From Cavenderia fasciculata (Eukaryota; Evosea; Eumycetozoa; Acytosteliales; Cavenderiaceae): DNA of 64,000 nucleotides. The translations under genes were made by a program, and so were the position numbers. Position 1 is the first letter of the stretch. The number at the start of each line of letters is the position of its first letter. The notes beneath the pieces are model-generated. The model saw only the letters and a program-made list of their open reading frames with translations. It made no database searches and was not told where the DNA came from. The stretch lies in NCBI RefSeq assembly GCF_000203815.1, contig NW_004457624.1, positions 3,186,354 to 3,250,353 on the forward strand. Reading direction: 5' to 3'. Below, in pieces: positions 9,822 to 21,385 of this stretch.

Positions 9822-11225
9822 TTAAACTCTTTGGCAAGACCACCAAAATGGTTCTCTATCATAGATGGATGAAAATTCTAAATATTCACAGCTATCTGGA
9901 ATAAATCCAGGTACTAAAGATTCATCAAATTGACAACCTTTAAATAAATAATGGAAAAAATAAACATTAAATATTAATTAATTTGAATTAATTTAGATTT
10001 ACTTACCCAATCTAATATGAGTAACTCCATTTGGAATATCATTTGAATGGAATTTAATTTTTGATGTATCAGAATTTTGATAGTCAAAATATTTTGTCGA
10101 TGGTGGAATACATGATTTGAGTGCGAATTCATATTCACCATAAATACCAAAATACTTTATACTCTTTGGGTATAGTGTTGCATCGAGTTGGTCTTTGAGT
10201 CCAATGATAAATAGTGTGGAAATACTATCTGCTGGCAAGTTTGAATAATTTGGTGGATCAGTATCAACCAGCCCCAAGGTAGTCACAGAAGATGTGATAG
10301 CCCCTTTTTCAACCTCAAAATAGCCATCTAAAAAAAGAGTAGTGACCGATAAGGGAATGGATCCTGCCAAGAGTGTTGTTGGTTCTAGATGGCAAGAGGC
10401 ATAGAGGCACTGGACAGATAAAGGAATACACATAGGTGAGTTTTTATAGAGATTTACTTTGAGGTACTTTACACTCGATGGAATAGTGTATCCAGGCTCG
10501 ATCTTGCAATTATTCAGATCCAAATAGGTGATGGTATTTGGTAAAGTACCAAAATGAATATCTATTACTTTGTCGTCCCGATTTACTTTGGTATGATGAT
10601 GATAGTAAACATCACAGACTTTTTTTATGGTGAGACAATTGAGTTGTTTGAGTTTAAAGAGATAGGGATGTACCAAAAAGGCTTCTATAAAAAGTTTCTT
10701 TATATTGGGTGGTAAAAGATCATCAATATTAGAGTTTGATTTCCCAATCACTCCATTTGAGATATCTAGTACCTCTAATGTTTCTGGGAATAGTTGTTTG
10801 TAAATCTCTTGTCGGTCACTTGTTTTTGACTCTAGATAGAGGTGAGTTGTAAAAGGTGGGATTGATCCAACCTCGATCAGTCCATAAACTATAATCTTTG
10901 TAAAGTGATCTGGTATCAATCCAGCAGGCAGTATTGGTAGATTATCATTGAAAATGTTATAATTCAGTACTTTACAATGGTGATTGATTAAACCATCTTG
11001 ATTCTCTTTGAAATAATCTCGACCCTCAACATCCCTGATAGATACTCGATGGAATCGTTTTGGTATTTGATTGATCCTCCCATCATTCTTGTAAGATGTT
11101 ATTGTATTAATTGAGGGTAGTCTTGGGAATACTACACTATCCTTCCATTGCATTGCATCTTTACAAGTCATTAACAATCTCATTACTCTTTGATTATAAT
11201 CTTCAAGATGCATTATTGATATCAT
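9822..11225 (-). CDS. FNIP-repeat-like protein, 3' end possibly decayed
   Basis: Exon 1 is 11225-10007, the intron is 10006-9938 (GTAAGT...TTTAAAG), and exon 2 is 9937-9822, giving 444 aa. The head (MHLEDYNQRVMRLLMTCKD) is F-box-like. The body has imperfect repeats of about 20-24 residues with the pattern L-x-x-x-I-P-x-S-V-x-x-L, such as YTIPSSVKYLKV, MCIPLSVQCLYA and GSIPLSVTTLFL. This resembles FNIP/IP22 repeats that have lost the FN-P core. Exon 2 adds CQFDESLVPGFIPDSCEYLEF and then stops. In another frame, 9820-9674 encodes SQNIPQSIK and a long open tail, so the original gene may have been longer. An AG acceptor just upstream of 11225 suggests that a 5' exon may be missing from this model. 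Confidence 0.6.
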
Positions 11226-11329
11226 TGATATTCTAAATAATGAATTTTGAACTAGTTACATGTATAAACACAACACACAATAATATTATGATAATCATTT
11301 AGTAGCTTTATCTAGTTTCAATTAATTAA

Positions 11330-11728
11330 TTATCTTACAATAATGATTTGATGTTGTTGTTGTTGTTGTTGTTTTTGTAGAGTATAAAGTATTTGAATCT
11401 TTTTTCTCTTTAGTCTTGTATTATTATAATCTCCTTCTAAGGGTAGTATTAATGATTGGTTGCAATTTCTTGTTTGTCTTGTCAAAGTTTGATGTTTGTT
11501 CTCACCGACCATCTCCCTCTCCCTCTCATTCTTCTTGATCTGTTCGTCAATCTCTATCTCTTTAATAGTCTCCTTTACAGTGTCGAGACGATCCATGTCA
11601 ACGATGAGATACAAGAAGCAATGTATAATATGGTTGTCCAACTTGTGCATTTCTTTGCTATAGTCCTCCCTACAGAGAGGACATCTTGACCCAATCTGAT
11701 AGGTTGGTCTAGTTTGTCTTTCTTCCAT
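11330..11728 (-). CDS. Small hypothetical protein with a C2HC zinc-like motif
   Basis: An ORF of 132 aa runs from ATG to TAA. The start holds CPLCREDYSKEMHKLDNHIIHC, a C-x2-C-x15-H-x4-C arrangement like the first half of a TRAF/B-box-type zinc finger. A Lys/Glu-rich helical part and a poly-Gln tail follow. A GTAAGA donor at the end and an acceptor before the FNIP-like gene downstream (11225) raise the possibility that this is a 5' exon of that gene, but the reading phases I tried do not join. I do not recognise a family. Confidence 0.4.
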   Translation of the reverse strand: MEERQTRPTYQIGSRCPLCREDYSKEMHKLDNHIIHCFLYLIVDMDRLDTVKETIKEIEIDEQIKKNEREREMVGENKHQTLTRQTRNCNQSLILPLEGDYNNTRLKRKKIQILYTLQKQQQQQQHQIIIVR

Positions 11729-11927
11729 TACACCCCCTGTAATGGTTTGTTAATTGTTACGAGATAGTATTCGAGCGCTTTCTCGAGTGATAGTAACAAA
11801 CCTGTTAACAAAAGATATAAAGAATAATGTAATTTTTGTCAAATTAAATTAATTTAAAAGAGATTATAAAAAGTTTTATTAAATTTAACAATAGCAAATA
11901 ACAGATGATTTATAAATAATTCTAAAT

Positions 11928-12565
11928 TTAAAATCTATCAACTATAAATTCATACATTGATTCCAACTCTTGAACAAGATTTTCTATTTGTTGTTTGAGT
12001 TGGTTGATTTCCTTTGAGTAGTTGTCTTGAAGTTCTCTATTTTCAAGTTGGAGTTTGCTGGTGGTTTTTGATCTATCCTTTCTAAGTGCATCCAATTCTT
12101 GATAGAGTGTTTCGATACGTTTTGTGTAGTTGTCTTTAAGTTCTCTATTTTCTAGTTGGAGTTTGGCGGTGGTTTGTGATCTTTCTTTCAATTCTTGATA
12201 GAGTGTGTCGATACGTTTTGTGTAGTAGTTACGAAGCTCTCTATTTTCGAGTTGGAGTTTGGTGTTGGTTTGTGATCTATCTTTCAATTCTTGATTTGAT
12301 GTTTTGATATGTTGTGTGTAGTCGACATGAAATTCTCTATTTTCGAGTTGGAGTTTATTGTTGGTTTGTGATCTATCCCTTGTAAGAGTATTCAATTGGT
12401 TTAGTGTTTCGATACAATCCGACTTGGTTCCAACTCTTGAATGAGATAGCTATCGTATTGCGGTTCTCTACATTGGTTGTTTATGGGTCCGCTTCGTTCT
12501 GAGGTATTCGTTTCCCCTCTTAAGTAGGACTTGAGAAAACCTTGTACCGTATTAATTTTGAACAT
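11928..12565 (-). CDS. Coiled-coil protein with four 32-36-residue repeats
   Basis: The main frame 12422-11928 encodes four tandem units that start RSQT-x-x-KLQLENRE and end YTKRI-x-TLYQELK. Three are 32 residues long and one is 36. The pattern is strongly helical, and the repeats are also visible as DNA repeats of about 96 bp. This frame has no ATG of its own. A two-exon model fits: a six-codon exon 12565-12548 (MFKINT), an intron 12547-12423 (GTACAA...CCAAG, phase 0), then 12422-11928, for 170 aa. The proposed intron is not very AT-rich, so a frameshift from the frame at 12565-12401 is an alternative. No function can be assigned. Confidence 0.5.
12000..12395. repeat. Coding tandem repeat, about 96-108 bp units, four copies
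   Basis: Recurring blocks such as CTCTATTTTC, GTTGGAGTTT and GATCTATC mark each unit on the plus strand. They correspond to the coiled-coil repeats of the minus-strand gene. Units are diverged but clearly related, so the array probably grows and shrinks by unequal exchange. Confidence 0.8.
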
Positions 12566-12855
12566 TTTCGGCCTTATTATTTGTATTCCTATTTTATGGA
12601 ACTTTTCTTTTATAACTTTCACAAGGAGATAAAACTTAAAAATTTAGTGAGTACCAGCACACCCCCCTTTTCTACTGAATCATCATTCTTATTCTTCCTA
12701 CCTCTTGTGTGCATTGGAAAAACAATTCTTTAGATGCGAGCAAATGTAGAAATATCTTCCTTTGTTGGGGTTTTCGTGTCTCCTCATTTTTATACGACAA
12801 CTACATCTTAAAAGAAGAGAGAGAGAAAAAGATAACTAGAGATATCCTGATTGCA

Positions 12856-15800
12856 ATGAAAACAGTTAATAGGAGTTTACATTTATTACTGTTGGGTATT
12901 GCCATCATCGGTTTGATGATCAATGTAGATGTACTAGTAGTACAAGCACAGTTTCACGTAGATATATTAGTCAAACCTCAAGAGATATATGGGTCTCCAT
13001 GGTTTGATGGTGCTAGTCAGACGTGTACCTCGTACTACAATGCTCAATCTATCGGAGCTAACCAATATGGTGGTCTGACGTCACCAATCGACATCAATGT
13101 TACAGCTTCATCACTATCATGTACATCGGTTCAACAAGTACCTACACAACTATCACGATGTGATTTCCAACTGCGCTTTGATTATCCCGCAACAGACCCA
13201 CCTCAAAAAACATACACCATCACATTTATAGCTGAATCTACTGGTTTATTATCTTATTATGATATACCTTTAATTTGTTCAAGTATGAAAGAAAAAAAGA
13301 AAAAAGAAAAAAAGATAATACATAATATTAATTAATTATTCATTTATTTATTTATTTATTCCTCTTTTAGAACCAAATTATATAATACCAACATTATTAA
13401 ATGCATATTCAAATTTATCATCGATTGTTGTTAATTTTAAAGGTGATAGTTATAGTCGTACACCTATGGGTGCGATCTATATGATGACACCATACATTGT
13501 GACGGTTGATAATAGTGAATGTTATGCATTTGCTGGAAACTGGCCTAGTAATGTGACAAAGGGATCGAATCGATACGACACGTCTACCTATACCTTTGTA
13601 TTGTCGGTATTGGTCGATCCGAATCGTGTATGTGACTTTTCAATGGCACCAAAAGTGACTGTAACCAACTCGTTTGCTCCAACCACTATTACAAACACTT
13701 TTACACTACCAATCATTAAATCGGGTGCCACTAGAACTTTATTGTTTTCTAGTCGTACTCTTGTCAGCCCGTCTTCCCAACCATTCAACAACTTTGTAAC
13801 ACAATCGACCAATCTTGTCACACTGCTATCTGGAGCAACAGGATCACAAATATTTGCTTGTACAGACCCCACTCAAAGATATCCAGTCAATTCGTACAAC
13901 CTCTTTTCATTCCCAGTCTTGGGACACCCACTCAAGATGGGACAACCCTCCACCTATCTCACAGTCGATCCAATTCTAGATGTCCATGGAACACTCACCA
14001 GTTCATTGACTATTATATCGTCCAATGTATTTCCAAACATTAGCATCGTTCCCTACACGTTGGCTTTTGCCCCTGTCATTCCCTCCCAAAACTCTGGAAC
14101 CGTTACTAAAAATAGTGTTAGCCCATTTGGAAAGTGGACGTTGGCATTTCCCGTCGCCACTGACTATACTGGACTAGGATTCATGATCACAACAAATACT
14201 GCTGAAAGATGTTTCTATCGTGTTGTACCATCCATACCCTATGGAATCATCAATGGTACTCGCAAAGAGGCAGATTGGATGATCAACATCTACCTTCCAA
14301 ACAGTTATTTCACAAGTTCAGAGAATATTTTGGCTTCCTTTATTGGTAGATCAACCACTTCATTTAGTATTTCAAATGGTGCAGTTTCTATTGCTTCTCC
14401 AAGTATGTAAGTAAAAAAAAAAAACAGATCTTATTTATTTATTTATTTATGTTTATTTAATTATTTATTTTTATTTTTAAAGTGATAATTGATAATACAG
14501 CACCAATTGTATCATCAATACAAATTCAACCAATATCAAGTAATAGATTAATGGTTACTGTTAAAGCAATAGATGGTGGAGGATCAGGTTTATTGAGAAT
14601 TATTTGTGGTTTGGTAGTTACTGCGGCACGTCCTCTAGTGGCAGTTGACTTGACAGAATCAAATTTGATTTCTGGAAGCATTTACGATGGAACTTGGCAA
14701 GGATATTTGGACCTCGATAATGTTGAGGGTCTAGAATCCAAACTATCCAATTTAAAATGTAGTGCAATCGATCAAGCACTCAACCAGGCACTTTATTTTG
14801 CTGGTAACTTTTTTCCACTAGAAGCAAACCTTTCATTCTCTCGTTTTGACATACCAACAAACATTGACATGATTTGGTTGGCCGAGGATTTTACCTACTT
14901 TCAATTTAAATACCAAACAGTCGACGTTACAAACGTAAACATCAACAACACACTTTGGTTCAATGTTCAAGTCAAACCAGGCGTCTCACTTGCCAATATC
15001 CGACCGGTACTAAAAATCAAATGTTTTAGAACTCTTCGATCCATTCAAGAATTGTCGTTTGAAGGATTGTGGAATCCAAATGCTCAACTATTCCAAATCG
15101 ATTTCACCATTCCAATGAATATCTATCAAGGTGATTTACAATATAGTATTAAAAGTTTCCCCGATATTGATTTTACTAGTTTACTTTCAAAGTTTCCTCA
15201 AAATGCAAGCATTTATGTTATTTCAAGTTGTAAGTTAAAAAAAACAAAAAAACAAAAACAAACAAATAATATTTAATATAATATTTATTAATTTTTAATT
15301 ATTTTTCTTAGATGGAGATTTATATCCACCAATGATAACAGATTTAAAGACAGATTTCATTCAAGATAATAATAATGATTTAACTGCTAAATGGACATTT
15401 ACAATTACAGATCAACCAAATGGATTGGATTATGCGATTATAAATATTACTTCAGATATGGATTACAGGGTCAGATCATTTACGATTCGACCACAAGATG
15501 CAGTATCGGGAGACGCATACTCTGGAGTCTATACAATTAGTTTTATCACACAATGTGTCAACGAAGTTTTTACATTGAGCTGGGCACTGACCAAAGACAG
15601 ATCATTCAACTATGGCATTTCACCGTCATTGGATGATTCAATCCTCAATTATAATACTCATGCCGTCAACCTCAACTATATTAATCCATTAGAGGGAATC
15701 GATCCATCAAATCTCACCAGGAAATCAGCGTGTGGGGATCATGGTGGTCAAGGCATGACTCCACCAACCATTCCTATGATTCGATTATCCTTTAGTCAAT

Positions 15801-17473
15801 TTTATCCAGGTCGTCCATCCCTCAATTACTTTCTCAATTTTACGGTAACAAGTGTAGATGGAGTGTCACCAGAACACCCTCCATTTGTCTATATCCAAAG
15901 TCTGCATGGTTACCATCTCAAAATACCAACTGTAGGTGCGCCTATTACAAACACCGAATGGATTTACAACGCAACATTTAAAATGCCATTTGGGTTTGGT
16001 CACAAAATGTCGTCCGATGCCGACTACCCATTTATAGTGTCAGTGTATGGCGCTACCAGTATCTACAAGATTTCGAGTGGTTTCACTTCGCCAGTAAACA
16101 TCCCTCGTAACATGTCTGTACAAGAGACAACCGTCATGCCATCATACTATCCATCAAAGGTCTATTCAAACGGTGGACATAATCTTACTATTTATGTGGT
16201 TGCTGGTATTTCAGGTGGAGTGATGAGTGGAGAGTGTAAACATGGAGCACAAGTATTAAAGTCAACGAGTGTGACTCCCACATCTATCACATTCCAACTA
16301 GTTCCACCTTTTACTCCATTACCATCAACCATCACCTGTTATGCATTAATTATGGGTGTACAAACCAATTCCATCACTATTCCAGTCATAACACCTGTTT
16401 ATACTTTACCGTCAGACAGTCAAGGAGGTGGAGGTGGAAATGGAAATACTACCAACCAATGTTACCAAACTGGATGCTCTGGTAATGGTGATTGTACTAG
16501 TAACGGTTGTATTTGCAGTCTTGGCTATTCTGGCACCACATGTGAAAAACAAACCATCACAGTTCCAACAAACATCTCACAAACCGCACCAGAAACCATC
16601 AGTCAAGAAGACCAAAAACTAAAGAGTATCATTTCAATTGCAGGTGTCAGAGAATTGGATATTAATGGTGCAGTTATCAATGAATTTATGTTTACTTCTA
16701 ATAAGAGTTGGACATGGACCAATAATACTAGTACAACTCAACCAAATGGCAGTCCATTAATGTATACTAGTTTTGGAAACAATTCAAATATCAACGTATA
16801 CAATACAACCATTTCAACGGATAGAAAAACCTCTCTCACCGTCGTCATTGAACAATTTAATGATTTTGGTATTGTTGGATTTGCCAATCAAAATCTGACA
16901 ATGCAACCTGGCACTGTTAAATATTTTATTGGTATGGATAGTTATGAATTTGAAAGTACTCTAAATACACTTCAACTCTTGGTTTCAATTAATGTTGAAT
17001 CTCTCAACCAAGATAATGATTGTGGTGGTACTTTAATCGACTATGGTACCAATTCGCAAGACCAACAATCAAATAGTAATGTATTGAATTGGATTAAATT
17101 CAAGGTAGATGATCGTACACTCTATGGTAGATTTATCAATACTGGTATTGTTGATTATCGTATCATTCAAGTTTCAAATGTACTATTACCACAACAACAA
17201 CAAGGAAATGATAATTCTACAAGTGCTCTTATAGCTTTAAATATTCCAAATTATTCAAATCAAATTTATTTGGATCCTGATTTCTCTTATTTAATTGATA
17301 CAAGAGACGAATGTGGAGGTGGCGGTGGATTGAAAACTGCACAAATTATTGGTATTGCTATTGGATGTGCTGCAGCTTTACTCATTGCTACTTTAGCAGT
17401 TGTTTATATTGTTAAAAGAAAATATTCCATTAGATTTGATAATGGTAAAATTAAAATGGTTACTGTTGGTTAA
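12856..17473 (+). CDS. ComC-like type I membrane protein with E-set/TIG-type region and EGF-like domain
   Basis: Four exons: 12856-13282, 13371-14402, 14483-15229 and 15312-17473. All introns are GTAAGT or GTATGA/T to TTTAG/TTAAAG/CTTAG, and all junction phases agree, giving 1455 aa. A signal peptide ends about residue 31 (hydrophobic LLLLGIAIIGLMI). The long extracellular part is beta-rich. Near residues 1010-1100 an IPT/TIG-like block is followed by a glycine run and one EGF-like domain (CYQTGCSGNGDCTSNGCIC). A second beta region follows, then a transmembrane helix (IIGIAIGCAAALLIATLAVV) and a short basic tail. The order matches ComC-type surface proteins of dictyostelids, which act in cell-cell communication during development. 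The exact orthologue is not decided. Confidence 0.8.
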
Positions 17474-17583
17474 ATCAAACAAAAAAAAAAGAAGAACATT
17501 ACATGTACAATATAAATAAATAAATAAATAAAATTATATTTATTATTTAATATTTAATATATTTAATATTTAATATTTAATAT

Positions 17584-18568
17584 TTAATTACTATTACTGC
17601 TACTGCTACTGCTACCACCATTACCTGTAATACTATTAATATTATTATTATTATTAATAATATTTGAAATATTTCCATTACAACATTGTGATGGACCAAC
17701 AATACTTTTGTTTGAATCCGATTCATCATCTTTGTTGTTGACAGCAGTGATATTACTACGATCGATGATATCTTGAATAACCTTTCTAGAGGTACGTTTT
17801 AGAGGATAGAAATAATCAAATGTGTCACCTTGGTATTTCCACTCCTCCTTGCCGACTGTGCAACAGTCACGAATCTTTAGTCTTGTTTCAATGTTACTCC
17901 AACCTTCGTCGATGGCTACGTCTGTCCATTTCTTCATCTCACCTTTGGTCTCTGGATCCAACAATGGGATAGAGGCTGGGTTTCGTGGCCAAGCCTTGTC
18001 ATCATACTCGGTGTTGAAAACAACGATGGCACGAAACACAAACCATAGACCATAGGTAGGATGTACACTCCACATGACATCACGGTCATAATGTGCAATA
18101 CCAGCAAAATGACCGGCTGTTTGGATGTGAACGTATCTTCCACTGGCCACTGAATTCCAATCGTATCGAATATCATACTTTAGCTTTGACAATGCAACCT
18201 CTTTATTCGCTCCAACGACACGTTCGATTGTTTCCTGACAGAAAAGGTTCATTGGATCTTTTGGCAAATCACCAAACTTTGTATAATAGTCTGTGACAAA
18301 CGTCACAAAATGATCCCAAAAATATTTGTTACATCCAATAATCAATCCCAATGCATCTGGAATTCCATAATTCTCTACTTTAAATTTACATATATTATTA
18401 TAATCGCTTACCTAAAAAAAAAAAAAAGAAATTAAATAATTAAATAAATAAATAAATCAATATTAAGTATACTTATATGTATTGGTTTAAACATACTTTA
18501 AAAGGTTCAACCAAATGAAATCCTTGACTTTTAAAATCATTTTGAAGTGATCTAATTAATGTATCCAT
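17584..18568 (-). CDS. mmachc: MMACHC/CblC-like cobalamin-processing protein
   Basis: It should be a cytosolic chaperone and dealkylase/decyanase that trims cobalamin ligands before methionine synthase and methylmalonyl-CoA mutase receive the cofactor. Exon 1 is 18568-18497 (MDTLIRSLQNDFKSQGFHLV), the intron is 18496-18412 (GTATGT...TTTTTTTAG), and exon 2 is 18411-17584, for 299 aa. Family signatures are the N-terminal helix plus EPFKVSDYNNICKF, the central HIQTAGHFAGIAHYDRDV (human QTAAHVAGAAYYY) and SVHPTYGLWFVFRAIVVF (human CIHPRFGGWFAIRGVVLL). The last roughly 50 residues are a Ser/Asn/Gly low-complexity tail absent from animal proteins. It converges on the ComC-like gene with 110 bp between stops. 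Confidence 0.88.
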
Positions 18569-19635
18569 TCTCTTTCTCTCTCTTTATCTATCTTATTATT
18601 ATTATTACTTTGTTGTTGTATTATTACTTGTTTTATTATGAGGTAGTGTAGTAATCTTATTTTCACTTGTTATTATTATTACTATTATTAGTGTTGTTAT
18701 TACTTAATATTTATTATTTGTTATACTAACTACCACTTATTATCAATCTATATGTAAAAGGGGATGGTCTACCATTGAATGCAACTATAACAAAATCACA
18801 ACAACACTCTTGAATCGATAGATATCACCTCCTCTCTTTTCTTCTCTATTAACTGTTGTTTGAATATCTCTTGTTGAATATACGCACTCTCTCTATATTT
18901 ATATCTCTATTATGCTCTACTCTCTCTAATTAATCTGTCTTTATCTCAGTTCGTGAATAATGCAATGCAATCCAATGCCACGAGAAACAACACCATCCCC
19001 CCCCCCCTTCAATTTATTTTTAAATAATTTTATTCGTTTGCTTCGTCTACACGAATATTCGTAATCTTGGGAAAAGCACAGTCCCTCCTGATCGATGACT
19101 CATCACTATCCTCTTGTGTCTAACTTCATTATTTTTTATGTTCAAAGATAACTTTCAAAAAAGAAGAAGAAGTAAAATAATAATAACTATTGTTGTGATG
19201 ATGAGTGTGCAATTGGATAAAATTCTATTCTATCTCTCTCTGGTTATTCTCTGTTCTCTGTTCTTTACAAACAAAAAAAAGGTTATTATTCTATTTCTAA
19301 TTCTAACTTATTAAAGATTGATAGGTGGGAAAGTAGAAGTTGGTAGATTGCAATCTACAAACTTGATGAATTGCATCGAGCAAAGGAGACACCCTTTCTT
19401 TTTTAGAAGGAGAATGTTGCTCTAAATCGGTCGTCTGGTTCCCGTCGAGTAAAAAAGATGATTCTCGACAACCGCATTCTACGGTCAAAAATATAATCGA
19501 TCTTTCGACCACTAACTCCACTTTGCAGTATAAATTGAAACGGTTGAATCATTCGTTTTATTCATTTTTGTACCAAACACACAACACAACATACATATTC
19601 ATATCTATCATATCATAATATTGTTTAATTTAAAA
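18569..19635. other. Intergenic, 1.07 kb, divergent promoter region
   Basis: It lies between the MMACHC start (minus) and the OYE start (plus), so it should hold both promoters. Visible items are ATT/TAT runs, an 11-base C tract near 19000, and a perfect 16-bp palindrome at 19343-19358. I see no gene that I would defend. Confidence 0.5.
19343..19358. repeat. Perfect 16-bp palindrome
   Basis: GTAGATTGCAATCTAC equals its own reverse complement. It lies 278 bp upstream of the OYE start and could be a dimeric transcription-factor site. There is no direct evidence of function. Confidence 0.5.
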
Positions 19636-20926
19636 ATGTCAACATTAAATCAAGCAAATAAATCAACAACATTATTCACATTACCAAAGACATATAGAGG
19701 ACCGGGATATGTATCACATGAATACTTGGAGAGTAAAAAGGAGGTGCCATTGCTCTTCCAACCACTCAAGATCAAGAGTGTAGAGTTAAAGAATAGATTG
19801 GTGGTTGCACCGATGTGCATGTACAGTTCAAAGGATGGATTCATGGATGACTTTCATTTGATCCATTACAGTTCATACGCTCAAGGTGGTGCATCGATGG
19901 TTGTCACTGAAGCTACCGCTGTCAACCCAGAAGGAAGAATCTCATTTGCCGATGCTGGCCTCTGGAAGGACGAACAAATCCCAGGTTTCAAACGTGTAGT
20001 TGATTCTATTCATTCATATAATTCTGTATGTTTATAAACAAACAAGAGAGAGAGATAGAATATGTGACATGTTCATTGACTAACCTCTTTCTTTTACTTT
20101 ATTTTCAATCGTTTAGTTGGCATGTATTCAATTGGCACATGCTGGAAGAAAGGCATCAAGTGTACCACCATTTTTGGAGAATGCCCGTGCTTCAGTACCG
20201 GCTGATCACGAGAATGGATGGATTCCAGTAGCACCATCACCCATCAGATGGACAGACCTAAACACTGTACCAAAGGAAATGACAGAGGATGATATCTTGC
20301 ATGCCGTCAATTCTTTTAGAGATGCTGCTGCCAGAGCTTTGGAAGCTGGTTTTGATATGATTGAAATCCACGGTGCTCACGGTTACTTGATCACATCATT
20401 CCTATCGCCAACATCCAATCTCCGAACTGACAGCTATGGTGGTAGTTTTGAGAACCGTTGTCGTTTCCTCTTTGAAATTATCGCTGCTATTCGTACTGTT
20501 TGGCCGACCGAGAAGCCACTATCGGTACGTCTCTCTGCCGAAGAATGGGTTGAAGATGGATGGACCATTGACGACACTGTCAAGATTTGTCAACGTTTCC
20601 AAGACATGGATGTCGATATTTTCGATTGCTCAAGTGGTGGTAACTCGCTCAAGCAAAAGATCAACGTCTATCCAGGCTACCAAATCCCACTCGCACACAA
20701 GGTCAAGCAACAAACCACTCAACTAGTCATTGCAGCCGTCGGTCTCATCAACACTGGCTCTGAAATGGAAAGTACTTTACAACAAGGTCGTGCTGACCTT
20801 ATTTTCAACGCTCGTGGATTCCTTCGTAATCCTCATTTTGCCTATGACCTCGCCGAACAATTAAATGTAAAGATTGATTATAACGTACATTATGAAAGAG
20901 GTAGATTCCGTAATACTGCCTATTAA
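19636..20926 (+). CDS. Old Yellow Enzyme family flavin oxidoreductase (YqjM-like)
   Basis: It is a predicted FMN-dependent NAD(P)H enone reductase. Exon 1 is 19636-20025, the intron is 20026-20116 (GTATGT...GTTTAG), and exon 2 is 20117-20926, for 399 aa. The barrel starts with LLFQPLKIKSVELKNRLVVAPM followed by CMYSS, where the Cys after PM is the YqjM-class residue. Then come HLIHYSSYAQGGASMVVTEA and QLAHAGRKAS. The catalytic pair region DMIEIHGAHGYLITSFLSP has the substrate-binding HGAHGYL, and TDSYGGSFENRCRFL is a family hallmark. IFNARGFLRNPHFAYDLAEQL is the phosphate-binding end. The roughly 35-residue N-terminal extension is Thr/Ser/Asn-rich. It belongs to the class often annotated NADPH dehydrogenase (NamA/YqjM). 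Confidence 0.93.
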
Positions 20927-21385
20927 AATACTTAATAATTAATAATTAATAAATACTATTTAAAATTGTAAATCTAAAAGTATTTGATTGTTTTTCTGTG
21001 TTTTGGTTTTTGTTATATTCTTTTTTTTTTTTATTATACATAGTTTTTGTGTGTTTGTTTTGTTTTGTTTTGTTTTGTGTATGATTGATTAATTGTTAAA
21101 AGAGAGAAAAAAAGGGTTCTATTTAAAAAAAAGATTGGAAAATATTTCATCTAACAATCCTTTTGTTTTTCATTCTTTTTTTTTTTTTTGTTGTTTAAAA
21201 CAAATGAGTAATAAATAAATAATATTCTATTCTATCTATTCTATTCTATGTAATAATTTAATTTAATCATTCTACAATCCTTTGATTGATCATCTATCCA
21301 AATTTGATGATAAAGAAAAAAAAAAAAATGGTTGTTGTTCCTGCTGGTTGGTTATTTTGGTTGTTTTGTTATTTTTACATTATGA
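20927..21385. other. Intergenic, 459 bp, convergent 3' ends
   Basis: This is very AT-rich DNA with long T and A tracts, (TTTTG)n near 21058-21076 and a (TATTC)n stretch near 21221-21248. Both flanking genes end here. Nothing else is seen. Confidence 0.5.
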
